Source of the DNA: Bacteroidota bacterium
GTDB lineage: Bacteria > Bacteroidota > Bacteroidia > Bacteroidales > F082
Length of the DNA: 64,000 nucleotides
Reading direction: 5' to 3'
Assembly (NCBI GenBank): GCA_016845175.1
Contig: JAERTD010000011.1
Span: forward strand, 1 to 64,000
In this document: positions 52,485 through 61,404 of the stretch, one piece after another
Position numbering within the stretch: the stretch's first letter is position 1
How the letters are laid out: each line of letters begins with the position of its first letter
Program-made: the position numbers and the translations under genes
Notes under the pieces: model-generated
What the model was told of the DNA's origin: nothing
Databases searched by the model: none
The model's input: the letters and a program-made list of their open reading frames with translations, nothing else

Positions 52485-55334
52485 TTAAAAGCTGTACGAA
52501 TATTTTAGGCTAACAGCAGTTCCGGGATTATATTTGCTGAACACCTGGTCTTTAGCATCATAGGATTTATAATGCATTTCAACTGTCTGGTTCAGGATAT
52601 TGTCGATACCCAGAGTAATTCTGCTATTGTATTCTTTGCCGAAACTGTAATAGGCATTAAAGTTCAGACTATGAAACGGATTGAGGTAAACATCAGGAAT
52701 TCTACCTGAACCAATAATGCTAAGTTGTTCACCTTTTACATTATAGGCAAGGCTTATGGCAGTTTTTCTTTCAATTATTTCATAGGAGATATTGGCATTA
52801 ATAGCGTAGGGGGATTGACCTGCCATATCTCTGAATTGATTAATAGTTTCACCAGTTCTCGCATTGTTCTCCCTTAGCTCATATTCAGTTTGGTTTTCAT
52901 TACCCGTATTTACCTTTTTCATGTCGACCAAGGATTGCACCAGGGTTACATTACCTCCAAGGAATAAACGATTCAGGAATGTACTCGAAGCATTGGGGAA
53001 TCCCTTTCTGATTTCGAATTCAACACCTGTAACACTGGCGTCACCAGAATTTCGGGGTTTAACGTTATCAGGATCCTGCTCAAAAGAAACCAACTCGATA
53101 TGTCCATCGAACATTTTGTGGAACACAGCTACAGAAATAATTTCCTTGGGTGAGAAAAACCATTCATATCTCAAATCGAGGTTTACAATTTTTGTTTGTT
53201 CCAGATCGATATTGCCCACAAATGTTCGTTTAGATATGGGATCATAGATTTGTGATATGGATTTCTCCTTAAAACTTGGTCGTGCAATGGTCTGGGTTCC
53301 TGTAAGTCTGATGTTCATATCATTCCTGACAGAGTAGACAATATTTGCTGAAGGCAGAAAATTGAATTCATCAAGCGTTTTCTCACGATCATAGATCACA
53401 TCACCTGAATTGGATTCACCGGTATAAAACATTTCACCTTTTTCAATACGAAGGCCATATATAAATTTAAATTTCTCACCTGCATTCTGTTCTGCCATCA
53501 AATAGGCGCTGAACACATTTTGTTGGGCTTTGAAGTTGTTGGCGGGCTGGAAATTTCCTGTGGTATACGTACCACTTCTGTCCCCACCATATTCCCAAAC
53601 ATTTCCATCAGCCAGAAACCAGTCAGGATCACCACTCACATTACTTTTATCCCTTCTGTCGTGTTTATAACTCAGGGTTTCAAACTCACGCCATTTGATT
53701 AATCCATTGATCCCGGCTTTAAGGGTAAATTTCTCACCCAATGCTGAAGCCACATCTATCCGGAAGTTTTCGTTTTGCTCATTAAGGTCACGCCAGAACC
53801 TTCCAATGGTGGCACCATCACCAGTACTCAGGGTGGTATCGCCTTGTTTAATGGATAGGGCAGTAGTCCTAAAATCCGGATCATAAACTCTTGATACAGT
53901 AAAAGCATTGGACCAACTCAGACGGGTGGTGCCAAACAGGTGCTCACCATTAATAATTCCAGTGGAAAGTGACCGCTGGGTATAGGTTAATATATCTTCA
54001 AGCAAGGTAGCTTGTGTTTGGTTATAGTTCTGACTGACTCTTTTGGAAGCCGTTGATTCATTGCTTTGGTTCATCAGCAACATCAGGCCAACAGAGTGCT
54101 TGTTCTTTTTGTAAGACCCTGAAGCCATAGCGCTCCATTGTGCAGCGCGTCCACCTACGATACCACTGCGTCCTTCATCTTGTTCGAGTTCCATTTCGCC
54201 GGGATTTGAACTCTTTAAATAGGAATTGGATTGGTAATCAGAATAGAAACTAGATGAGTTTTTATAGTTTAAAACAAAGTTGTATCCAATGGCCGATCCG
54301 TTTTCAGAATTGATTTGATTTCCATGGTTAAATGAAAAGGAGCCTCCAGGGAGAGCTGTCTTCGATTCAACAGCCATTTGTTGATTGAATGACTTTGTAA
54401 TGCTTTCCAGCTTAGGTCCTTCTACATCATCAAATGCAGCTACTACTTCCAGTGGAATCTCTGTTTGTTTATCAAAGGGTAATGATCTCGTACCATCATC
54501 AAAACCTGTCCAGTCGAATTTTCCACCTGTGTAGAGTATATAATCCGAATTGAAGGTTTGGCCATCAATATATTCGAGTCCAATGGAGAAACTTGTGCTT
54601 TTCACATCAGGAAAGCTTTTGGTTTCCACATCAACTAATCCTCCTGTAAAATCACCAAACAAATCGGGTGTGAATGTTTTGTAAACCGATACATTTTCTA
54701 ATACAGCTGTCGGGAAAATGTCGATCTGCACCGCATTAACATCAGGGTCCAATCCAGGAATAGCCATGCCATTCAGGGTGGTTTTGGTATACCTGTCACC
54801 TAGCCCTCTGACATATACATATTTACCTCCTTCAACAGTTACACCGGTAACCCTTTTGATAGCACCTGAGAGATCACTATCACCAACTTTTCTAAAGGAC
54901 TGGGCTGAGAGACCATCCACAATATTAGTTGAATTTTTCATTCTGGTCAGCATGCCAACAACTGAGCTCTGCCTGGCCTTTGCTACGATTACCACTTCAG
55001 TTAAAAGTTCGTCAGCAGGTTTTAATACAGCATCCACAACGGTCGTTTCACCTTCCTTAATTTCAACCTCTTTAAAAGAAAGTGTTTCATATGAAATATA
55101 GGACATGGTTATGGTGTATGTACCTGGTGCCAGACTTAAAGAATAGTTACCATCAAAGTCGGTTACTGTACCTATGGAAGGCTGATCGGCTAAAATTATT
55201 GTGGCACCAATTAATGGGCCTCCAAAATCGCCATCTACCACATTGCCACGCAAAAATCCCTGACCATTCGATACAAGATGAGCGAATAGAAAAGAGCTGA
55301 AAAAGAATACAAGAATAATTCGGTTAAGCTTCAT
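52485..55334 (-). CDS. TonB-dependent outer-membrane receptor with N-terminal carboxypeptidase-regulatory domain
   Basis: 949 residues from the ATG at 55334; the longer frame starts at a TTG inside a hairpin. After a signal peptide ending at SNGQ comes a CarboxypepD_reg-like domain (about 28-110, FLRGNVVDGDFGGPLIGAT), a plug (about 115-235) with YVRGLGDRYTKTTLNGMAIP and DLFGDFTGGLVDVETKSFPD, and the barrel ending VSLKYSYSF. No SusD gene is adjacent. Two beta-helix surface lipoproteins lie upstream on the same strand, 70 bases away, with Pho-box-like sites before them. A role in uptake of a phosphate source is therefore plausible but unproven. Confidence 0.93.
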   Translation of the reverse strand: MKLNRIILVFFFSSFLFAHLVSNGQGFLRGNVVDGDFGGPLIGATIILADQPSIGTVTDFDGNYSLSLAPGTYTITMSYISYETLSFKEVEIKEGETTVVDAVLKPADELLTEVVIVAKARQSSVVGMLTRMKNSTNIVDGLSAQSFRKVGDSDLSGAIKRVTGVTVEGGKYVYVRGLGDRYTKTTLNGMAIPGLDPDVNAVQIDIFPTAVLENVSVYKTFTPDLFGDFTGGLVDVETKSFPDVKSTSFSIGLEYIDGQTFNSDYILYTGGKFDWTGFDDGTRSLPFDKQTEIPLEVVAAFDDVEGPKLESITKSFNQQMAVESKTALPGGSFSFNHGNQINSENGSAIGYNFVLNYKNSSSFYSDYQSNSYLKSSNPGEMELEQDEGRSGIVGGRAAQWSAMASGSYKKNKHSVGLMLLMNQSNESTASKRVSQNYNQTQATLLEDILTYTQRSLSTGIINGEHLFGTTRLSWSNAFTVSRVYDPDFRTTALSIKQGDTTLSTGDGATIGRFWRDLNEQNENFRIDVASALGEKFTLKAGINGLIKWREFETLSYKHDRRDKSNVSGDPDWFLADGNVWEYGGDRSGTYTTGNFQPANNFKAQQNVFSAYLMAEQNAGEKFKFIYGLRIEKGEMFYTGESNSGDVIYDREKTLDEFNFLPSANIVYSVRNDMNIRLTGTQTIARPSFKEKSISQIYDPISKRTFVGNIDLEQTKIVNLDLRYEWFFSPKEIISVAVFHKMFDGHIELVSFEQDPDNVKPRNSGDASVTGVEFEIRKGFPNASSTFLNRLFLGGNVTLVQSLVDMKKVNTGNENQTEYELRENNARTGETINQFRDMAGQSPYAINANISYEIIERKTAISLAYNVKGEQLSIIGSGRIPDVYLNPFHSLNFNAYYSFGKEYNSRITLGIDNILNQTVEMHYKSYDAKDQVFSKYNPGTAVSLKYSYSF

Positions 55335-55348
55335 TTTAATATAGGTCA

Positions 55349-55376
55349 AAACCCTGTGGTAAAAACCACAGGGTTT
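55349..55376 (-). terminator. Hairpin between the beta-helix lipoprotein gene and the TonB receptor gene
   Basis: AACCCTGTGGT pairs with ACCACAGGGTT around AAAA, an 11-bp perfect stem placed between the upstream gene's stop and the receptor ATG. On the minus strand it is followed only by TTTTG, so it may be a leaky terminator or an mRNA stabiliser that sets the ratio of the two products. Confidence 0.55.
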
Positions 55377-55404
55377 GATTAAACTATCTTATTTCAATAT
55401 AATA

Positions 55405-57027
55405 TTATAATTCACCACGTTCTCCAGCACATGTCCATCCGAAAGTAGCAGCTACATCAAGTGTGGCACCAGCACCATTAAATTCAATAATACTAGCAGC
55501 CGTTGCATTGGCAGCATCAAGTTCATCCACGCAAACTGCTGGATCTGGTTTGTCACCATCATATACTTTTACGGCATCCAGTATAACGTCTGAGAAAACA
55601 AGTGTTGCCGGGTTATCTATGGCAAGATGTGAATAGGCATCTTCCTTATGTGTACAATCCACACCAGGATCCACAAATTTTGTTCTGAATTTCACTGGAA
55701 GATCTGCACCATAGTTAATCCATGTTACATTGTTTATATAACCCTGAGCTTTTGATTTGAAATCAGCAGCTGAACCATCTTCAGTACCATCTCTTTTAAT
55801 AACCCCATTGGTTAAGGTAAACATACCATCCTTATAGGTGTCGCCTTCAGGTCCGTCAATTTCAAGACCTTCATCAGTTCCCACGCCATCGCCGTGTATA
55901 ACTGCAAAGTCAGAAATGGTTCCTGCATAGTTCATGTCTAGGTCCACTCCGTCATCACCCTGATAAAATACCAAGGCATTGCTAATGTTAACAGTTCCGC
56001 CAAAACACTCAATTCCATCATCGAGGGTAGCATAAACTTCCACATTGGAAATGCTGGTTCCTGTTCCTACACCACCCAGTGTAAGACCATTGATTTCATT
56101 ACCTTCTCCAATTGAGATTCCGCCGTGACGGATAGAGATATAAGAAATAACTCCTGAGTTATCATCAGCCTGGTCACCACCAAATAAGCCATAACCTTCT
56201 TCTGGTGGAATGCCTTCGATATTGGTTTCTGTGTCACCATTTTCAGCTGAAATAGGCGCTTTTCCGAGTACAATTAAACCACCCCAAAGCTTGTTATCTA
56301 CTTTTTCAAGATTGGTTCCAACAGTACCACCGAAGGTAATATTGTCAGCCTCAGCAGTGAAGATAATTGGCTTTTCAGCAGTTCCTCCTGCCATAAGTTT
56401 CCCACCACGGGCAACCACCAGGGCAGAAGCCAGGGTTTCTTCACCAGGTTTACCCTTGATGATAGTACCTGCTTCAATGGTCAGTGTTACGCCATCAGCA
56501 ACAACGACTTTTCTGTCAAGCAAATAAATATTGTTCGCTGTCCAGGTTTCGTCGGCTGTAATCTGACCATTTTTGGTAATGGTTTCATTGGTTGTTCCAT
56601 CAAGACCAATGCTCTGTGATTGTGAAGATGACATGGCAGTTCCAGCTGCGTTGTAAATACTAGCATCAGGAGTAACTGTCACAGTCTCGCTTCCAGTTGA
56701 AAAATCAGCCAATTCAATGGCGATGGTAGCAGTTGTGCCACCAGCAGTATGAGTTACTTCATAAGCACTCAAAGCTGAACCTCCATCAAGAGTTACGTCG
56801 AAGTTAGCATTATCAAGATCACCACTTGCATCAGTGTTTTTATATACTGCTTCGCTAAAAGTAATACTTACTTCAAAAGCTTTGTTTTCACCACTTACAT
56901 CAATTGCATCCATGGTTGGTGGTACTGGGGTTGGTGTAGGATCGTCATCATCACTACATCCGGTAAAGCCAATTAAAATAGCAACTGTTAAGGCCGCAAT
57001 AATTTTAAATTCTTTCATTTTTTTCAT
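55405..57027 (-). CDS. Surface lipoprotein with right-handed beta-helix domain, second paralogue
   Basis: 540 residues. The lipobox ends in TGC (Cys24), followed by SDDDD, an acidic stretch that in Bacteroidota acts as a lipoprotein surface-export signal. Residues about 40-145 form a beta-sandwich domain (SGENKAFEVSITFSEAVYKN), and residues about 160-440 a parallel beta-helix with LTIEAGTIIKGKPG, WGGLIVLGKAPI, ISIRHGGISIGEGNEING and DDGIECFGG. The C-terminus is Cys-containing. It shares architecture with the next gene upstream (57138-58838). No T9SS domain. Pho-box-like repeats precede it at 57081-57109. The ligand is unknown. Confidence 0.85.
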   Translation of the reverse strand: MKKMKEFKIIAALTVAILIGFTGCSDDDDPTPTPVPPTMDAIDVSGENKAFEVSITFSEAVYKNTDASGDLDNANFDVTLDGGSALSAYEVTHTAGGTTATIAIELADFSTGSETVTVTPDASIYNAAGTAMSSSQSQSIGLDGTTNETITKNGQITADETWTANNIYLLDRKVVVADGVTLTIEAGTIIKGKPGEETLASALVVARGGKLMAGGTAEKPIIFTAEADNITFGGTVGTNLEKVDNKLWGGLIVLGKAPISAENGDTETNIEGIPPEEGYGLFGGDQADDNSGVISYISIRHGGISIGEGNEINGLTLGGVGTGTSISNVEVYATLDDGIECFGGTVNISNALVFYQGDDGVDLDMNYAGTISDFAVIHGDGVGTDEGLEIDGPEGDTYKDGMFTLTNGVIKRDGTEDGSAADFKSKAQGYINNVTWINYGADLPVKFRTKFVDPGVDCTHKEDAYSHLAIDNPATLVFSDVILDAVKVYDGDKPDPAVCVDELDAANATAASIIEFNGAGATLDVAATFGWTCAGERGEL

Positions 57028-57052
57028 TTTTTTTTGGTGTTAAGAATTAGGG

Positions 57053-57060
57053 CAAAAGTC
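57053..57060 (-). promoter_or_regulatory. -7-like element of the second beta-helix lipoprotein gene
   Basis: GACTTTTG on the minus strand, one base off TAnnTTTG, exactly 20 bases after the last Pho-box-like repeat and 25 bases before the ATG. Confidence 0.45.
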
Positions 57061-57080
57061 GTTTATGGAAATCATATGGG

Positions 57081-57109
57081 TGTTAAGCAAACATTAACTT
57101 TAGGTTAAC
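57081..57109 (-). promoter_or_regulatory. Pho-box-like triple direct repeat before the second beta-helix lipoprotein gene
   Basis: Reading the minus strand, three 7-mers GTTAACC, GTTAATG and CTTAACA are separated by 4 bases each, giving an 11-bp period. The core TTAAC recurs in all three. This is the layout bound by PhoB/PhoP-type OmpR-family regulators in other phyla. The -7-like GACTTTTG begins exactly 20 bases further on. Confidence 0.6.
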
Positions 57110-57137
57110 TAAATATAAACGGATAACTGATAATCAG

Positions 57138-58838
57138 CTATTTATCCCTATTCATATATTTGGAAAATAATGTCCACCCCTTGGCCCAGTTTTCTTCGGG
57201 GTCAATTGCACCCTTGTAATTTACCTGGGTAAACCAATTATCGGTAGGTAAATCAGCCATGTTTTCACTGACATTTGCTGATGGTACAATATCGAATGTA
57301 AGGCCGTTAAGCTCGAAGCCTGGATCCTGGTAAGAATTTCCTGCATCCACAAAATAGCTGGCTAGGGATTCATTTGCAGCCTCTTCTTCTTCCGTGCCCA
57401 CATTTTTTGCTGCGACAAATAGATAGGGGTCATTTATTCCATAGATGATATTATTCTTAATACTAAGGTTATTGTTTTCATATTGATCATAACTACAATC
57501 TCCGGCTAATAATTCAATGTCGATTCCAAAGGTTTGGTCATAGAATATTGAATTGGCATAATGCCCGCCAGCATTGTATCGAAAAGTGATCAAATTATTG
57601 CCATCGGATTGCCCACGGCCCACATAGGTTGTATTATAAATAATAGGAGTAGCAAGAGGTTCACCAAGCTCAGGATTTGTTCCTCCATCGTGTTCTCCCA
57701 GCCGATCACCTCTTTCAAAACCCTGGATTCCTGCCCAAAACTGACCATAGCCACGGTATCCCTGGTCATAGTCGAATGAATCATCACCTACAAAAGCAAC
57801 CAGAATATTTTTCAATCGTGCAGTACCACCAAAAATTTCTACCCCATCATCACGATTGGCAAAAACTTCAATAAACTCTATGGTGGTTTGGCTTCCTACA
57901 CCACCTAAGGTAAGTCCATTAATTTCGTTTCCTTCACCAATATCAGTACCTCCATGACGGATAGAAATATACCGAAGGATACCAGAATTATCTTCATCAT
58001 CTGTACCACCATACACACCGCGGGATTCTGCTGCAGGGATACCCTCAATTTGTTGTTCATTGGGTAGAGTATTCAAGCCGGCTTTACCCAAAATTATCAG
58101 GCCTCCCCATTTTCCACTTTCCAAATCATCGATTGACCCGTTCAGATCATCATCTTCCGAGGTGAATACAATAGGCTTTTCCTTTGTGCCATCAGCAATT
58201 ATAGTTCCACCTCGTGCCACAATTAAGGCAGAGGCGTTTTCACCCTGGCCGGATTTGCCCTTAATCACTGTTCCAGCTTCAATGGTGAGTGTTTGTCCTT
58301 CATTGACAAAAACCAGACCGTCTAAAAGGTAGGTATTTGTTGCAATCCAATTTGTAGTTCCTGTTCCGCTACCATCATCTTCAATGGTAATTGTTTCATA
58401 TTCTATGCCGTCCGTGGAAATCGTTTTGATTTGATCGGAGGGCATTAGCGTTCCATCATTGTTGTATATGGAAGCGCCTGAAGCATTATTTATGCTTACT
58501 CTTTCCAATCCACTGGCGTCCTTATCGAAATTCAATTTAATGTTTGCTATTTTATTGCCAGCATTATGAACCACAGAATAACTGCTTAATTGGGCAGATC
58601 CATAAGCCACTGTGACATTAAAATGACTTTCATCCAAATCACCGGAAATGTCATTGTTGGCATACACTCCAGTATTAAAACTAAGGCTCATCTCATAGTT
58701 CTTTCCATTACCGTCTATGGCGATTCCTGAAAATACTGGCGTTGAATCGGAGGGTTGACTTTGCTCTTCCTTTTTACAGGAACTTAGGCCATAGATAATA
58801 ATGGCCATCATTAATAAAACGATTGATCTTTCTTTCAT
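57138..58838 (-). CDS. Surface lipoprotein with right-handed beta-helix domain, first paralogue
   Basis: 566 residues. The lipobox LSSC gives Cys21, followed by KKEE, matching the K-(D/E)2 surface-export signal known in Bacteroidota. Residues about 35-150 form the same beta-sandwich as in the neighbour (YEMSLSFNTGVYANNDISGD), and the beta-helix from about 165 has LTIEAGTVIKGKSG, KWGGLIILGKAG, ISIRHGGTDIGEGNEINGL and RDDGVEIFGG. The C-terminal 60 residues end in a Trp- and Lys-rich segment without Cys pairs. Tandem paralogue of 55405-57027. Pho-box-like repeats precede it at 58902-58930. Confidence 0.85.
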   Translation of the reverse strand: MKERSIVLLMMAIIIYGLSSCKKEEQSQPSDSTPVFSGIAIDGNGKNYEMSLSFNTGVYANNDISGDLDESHFNVTVAYGSAQLSSYSVVHNAGNKIANIKLNFDKDASGLERVSINNASGASIYNNDGTLMPSDQIKTISTDGIEYETITIEDDGSGTGTTNWIATNTYLLDGLVFVNEGQTLTIEAGTVIKGKSGQGENASALIVARGGTIIADGTKEKPIVFTSEDDDLNGSIDDLESGKWGGLIILGKAGLNTLPNEQQIEGIPAAESRGVYGGTDDEDNSGILRYISIRHGGTDIGEGNEINGLTLGGVGSQTTIEFIEVFANRDDGVEIFGGTARLKNILVAFVGDDSFDYDQGYRGYGQFWAGIQGFERGDRLGEHDGGTNPELGEPLATPIIYNTTYVGRGQSDGNNLITFRYNAGGHYANSIFYDQTFGIDIELLAGDCSYDQYENNNLSIKNNIIYGINDPYLFVAAKNVGTEEEEAANESLASYFVDAGNSYQDPGFELNGLTFDIVPSANVSENMADLPTDNWFTQVNYKGAIDPEENWAKGWTLFSKYMNRDK

Positions 58839-58873
58839 TGCGTTATTATATGCTTAGAATAGTATTCTACTTG

Positions 58874-58881
58874 CAAAGGAA
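58874..58881 (-). promoter_or_regulatory. -7-like element of the first beta-helix lipoprotein gene
   Basis: TTCCTTTG on the minus strand, exactly 20 bases after the last Pho-box-like repeat; one mismatch to TAnnTTTG. The same spacing is seen in the paralogous gene. Confidence 0.45.
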
Positions 58882-58901
58882 AATCGAATGGCTCAATTCA
58901 A

Positions 58902-58930
58902 TGTTAAGCTATTGTAAAGTCTATGTTAAG
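58902..58930 (-). promoter_or_regulatory. Pho-box-like triple direct repeat before the first beta-helix lipoprotein gene
   Basis: On the minus strand CTTAACA, CTTTACA and CTTAACA are separated by 4 bases each (11-bp period), and a weaker fourth unit (CATCACA) continues the period at 58935-58941. The period and the TTAACA core match PhoB/PhoP binding sites described in other phyla. The layout equals that at 57081-57109. Confidence 0.62.
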
Positions 58931-59052
58931 GTTTTGTGATGGTAATAGATCTATTCCAAATAATAGCATGGTAAAGTTGCATTTAAGACATTATTAAAGT
59001 GTAGGTAAAAAGCATATTATTACTTAGTTTTACCCGTCATAAATCAATAGTT

Positions 59053-60588
59053 ATGGAAAATCAGTTGCTGCTGATAAGTATTATGGTCACCTATATTACC
59101 CTCCTCATATTATGGGGGATTTATCAGGGGAGAAAGGTGAAAACAGAAAAGGATTTTGCCATTGCAGGACGTGGGTTACCCGGTTGGGTAGCGGCCCTTT
59201 CAGAAAGAGCCACCGGTGAGTCTTCCTGGGCTTTGCTTGGACTACCTGGTGCTGCCTATGCCACAGGATTGATGGAAGTATGGACAGCGGCTGGTTGTGT
59301 GCTTGGAATCATTGTGGCCTGGCTAGTCTTATCCTGGCGCTTGCGTAACGAAGCTGCCAAATATGAGTCGGATACCTTTACGGATTATATAGCACAAAAA
59401 CACCATGATTTTGGGAAGTGGATACGAATAGTAGGCAGCTTGACCATCGTTTTCTTTTTCTTTTTTTATGTGGGTGCTCAGATAATAGGAGGAGGTAAAA
59501 CTCTTGAGAATGTCATAGGAATTGACCGGAACTGGGGCATGTTTCTGGTGGTTGTGTTTGTGGTACCCTATACCATCTATGGTGGTTTCAGAAGCGTTTC
59601 ATATACCGATGTTATCCAGGCAATCATCATGATTGTCACTCTTATTGCAGCACCCATAGCAGGAATAATATATTTATCGAACCAACCGGAAGACTCACTG
59701 TATGCTATTTCCATTTCAGAGGCCCTTTTAAAAGCCGGAGAAAGCTATAGTACGTTAACCGGAGGTGCAATATTGGAAAACCATACTGCCTTGTCGGATT
59801 TTCTGAATAACCTTCTTCCAAACTCTGCGAATCTAATCAGTGGCCTGGGTTCAGGAATCATAATTGCAGGAGCGTTTTCATGGTTCTTCGGCTATTTGGG
59901 AGGACAACCACAACTCAGTATGCGGTTTATGGCCATTAAAAGTCCTAAGCAAGCCCGTCAGGCTCGTAATATAGGCGTTGTATGGACTATTATAGCTTAT
60001 ATCGGTGCCCTGATGATTGGATGGATCGGTATAGCCATCTTTGGACCTGAAGGATTGAAGGACCAGGAAACCGTCCTGCCTGAAGTAATAACCACGCTGT
60101 TTCACCCTGTGGTTGCCGGCATATTGATTACAGGGGTGTTGGCTGCCGTAATCTCAACAGCCAATTCACTACTCATTCTTTCAGCTACTGAATTATCTGA
60201 AAACCTGATAAAACCCTTAAGAGGCAGGTCTTCTCAAGCAAAAAACGCCTTGCTGCAATCCAGAATAGTCACGGCAATCTTATCTGTCATTGCCCTGCTA
60301 CTGGCATACTTCATTCAAGGTGACCTTATTTACACCATTGTAGGATATGTTTGGGCAGGTATTGGAGGCACTTTTTCGGTAGTAATTCTGTTAAGTCTTT
60401 TCTGGAAAAAATACCATGGAAAAGCTGTGGTGGTAACCATGGTGGTGGGTTTGTTATTTACCATTGTTTGGATTCAAAGTGGTATGGAAGAGATCATTAC
60501 CTCGAGGATACTCACTTTCTTTGTTGCCCTAACGGTAGCTTTATTGGCTACTTACCTTTTACCTTCGCATAAAAACAAAACAGTCTGA
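59053..60588 (+). CDS. Sodium/solute symporter (PutP-like)
   Basis: 511 residues of the SSS family that couples substrate uptake to Na+. Typical motifs: an N-terminal LWGIYQGRKVKTEKDFAIAG, GRGLPGWVAALSERATGESSW (about 40), FGYLGGQPQLSMRFMAI (about 280) and the SSS signature region with GILITGVLAAVISTANSLL (about 355). Thirteen or so membrane helices. The sequence looks most like proline transporters, but other substrates are possible. Divergent from the beta-helix lipoprotein genes with a 214-base shared gap. A -7-like TAGTTTTA at 59025-59032 is one base off consensus. Confidence 0.9.
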   Translation: MENQLLLISIMVTYITLLILWGIYQGRKVKTEKDFAIAGRGLPGWVAALSERATGESSWALLGLPGAAYATGLMEVWTAAGCVLGIIVAWLVLSWRLRNEAAKYESDTFTDYIAQKHHDFGKWIRIVGSLTIVFFFFFYVGAQIIGGGKTLENVIGIDRNWGMFLVVVFVVPYTIYGGFRSVSYTDVIQAIIMIVTLIAAPIAGIIYLSNQPEDSLYAISISEALLKAGESYSTLTGGAILENHTALSDFLNNLLPNSANLISGLGSGIIIAGAFSWFFGYLGGQPQLSMRFMAIKSPKQARQARNIGVVWTIIAYIGALMIGWIGIAIFGPEGLKDQETVLPEVITTLFHPVVAGILITGVLAAVISTANSLLILSATELSENLIKPLRGRSSQAKNALLQSRIVTAILSVIALLLAYFIQGDLIYTIVGYVWAGIGGTFSVVILLSLFWKKYHGKAVVVTMVVGLLFTIVWIQSGMEEIITSRILTFFVALTVALLATYLLPSHKNKTV

Positions 60589-60597
60589 GGCTACCAA

Positions 60598-60638
60598 TAA
60601 AAAAAAGCCCGGCGAATCATAAGCATAGGCCGGGACTT
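60598..60638 (-). terminator. Bidirectional terminator between convergent genes
   Basis: AAGCCCGGC pairs with GCCGGGACTT around a 15-base loop. The minus strand exits into nine Ts, the plus strand into four, so it is strong for the lipoprotein gene and usable for the symporter gene. Confidence 0.8.
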
Positions 60639-60669
60639 TTCAAATATATTGGGTTAGGTTAATAATTAG

Positions 60670-61155
60670 CTACATATTTATAGTACCACTAAAGTTAATA
60701 GTTTGCTCATTGTAGTATCCTTTTGCCACCACATTAAAGCTTCCTTTAAGATGAGAGCCATCTACTTCTGTTATAGTAAGTGTTCCGGATTGTGCCTTAT
60801 AGAATTCATTGTCTGTACCATGAACCACCAACTCAATATATGCCGGTTCATCGTAACCACATGAGTAAGTTCCGGGACCAGTAAATCCAGAGTAGGACTG
60901 AAGGGTACAACTATAAATAGGATCTCCATCTTGTCGGGTAACCATGCTGAAGGATTCACCAGGACTATAATCGTAACTTACCAAAACTTCAAAGCAGTAG
61001 GTGCCATTTAGTGCACCAGTTGTTGAACCGCTAACAAAGGCAGTACATCCACCACTACCAGGATCGTCCGGATCATCTTTTTCGCAAGTGGTACTCATAA
61101 AGACAGTCATGAGCAAACTCAGACCAAATAATAAAAACAGTTTTTTTAATTTCAT
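60670..61155 (-). CDS. Small hypothetical lipoprotein
   Basis: 161 residues. Lipobox STTC (Cys24) followed by EKDDPDDP, an acidic stretch resembling a surface-export signal. Then about 120 residues of beta-rich sequence with four Cys (GGCTAF, TYCFEV, YSCTL, YSCGYD) that could form disulfides. I do not recognise a family. Expected in the outer membrane facing outward. Confidence 0.75.
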   Translation of the reverse strand: MKLKKLFLLFGLSLLMTVFMSTTCEKDDPDDPGSGGCTAFVSGSTTGALNGTYCFEVLVSYDYSPGESFSMVTRQDGDPIYSCTLQSYSGFTGPGTYSCGYDEPAYIELVVHGTDNEFYKAQSGTLTITEVDGSHLKGSFNVVAKGYYNEQTINFSGTINM

Positions 61156-61404
61156 TGCATAGATTGTTTAAGTTAATTGAAATGTAAATGTAAGGTCAGA
61201 GTGATTAAGTTGTTGGCATGTCAAAGGATTCGCTGCCAACCAATGAATAAGTGCTGGAAAAGGCTGAGTATTTGATTAAAGAAAACGGGAAAGAAGGCTG
61301 AGATTAAGAATGCAAGCCAGTAAGTATCCTCAGTCCAAAAGTGAATTCTTGTGGAAGTGCATTAAAACTTATATGTAGCTTTAAGTGATTATTGTAGAAG
61401 ATAA
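61156..61404. other. Intergenic region without a recognisable feature
   Basis: The 249 bases between the lipoprotein and DUF4301 genes hold no coding frame with family character and no good promoter match that I can see. Confidence 0.5.

Noticed and set aside
58970-59012. 11-bp-spaced TTAA/GTAAA units before the Na+ symporter, resembling another Pho box
   Set aside because: The units match only 4-5 of 7 bases and read in the wrong orientation for the symporter promoter, so chance A/T repeats are as likely.
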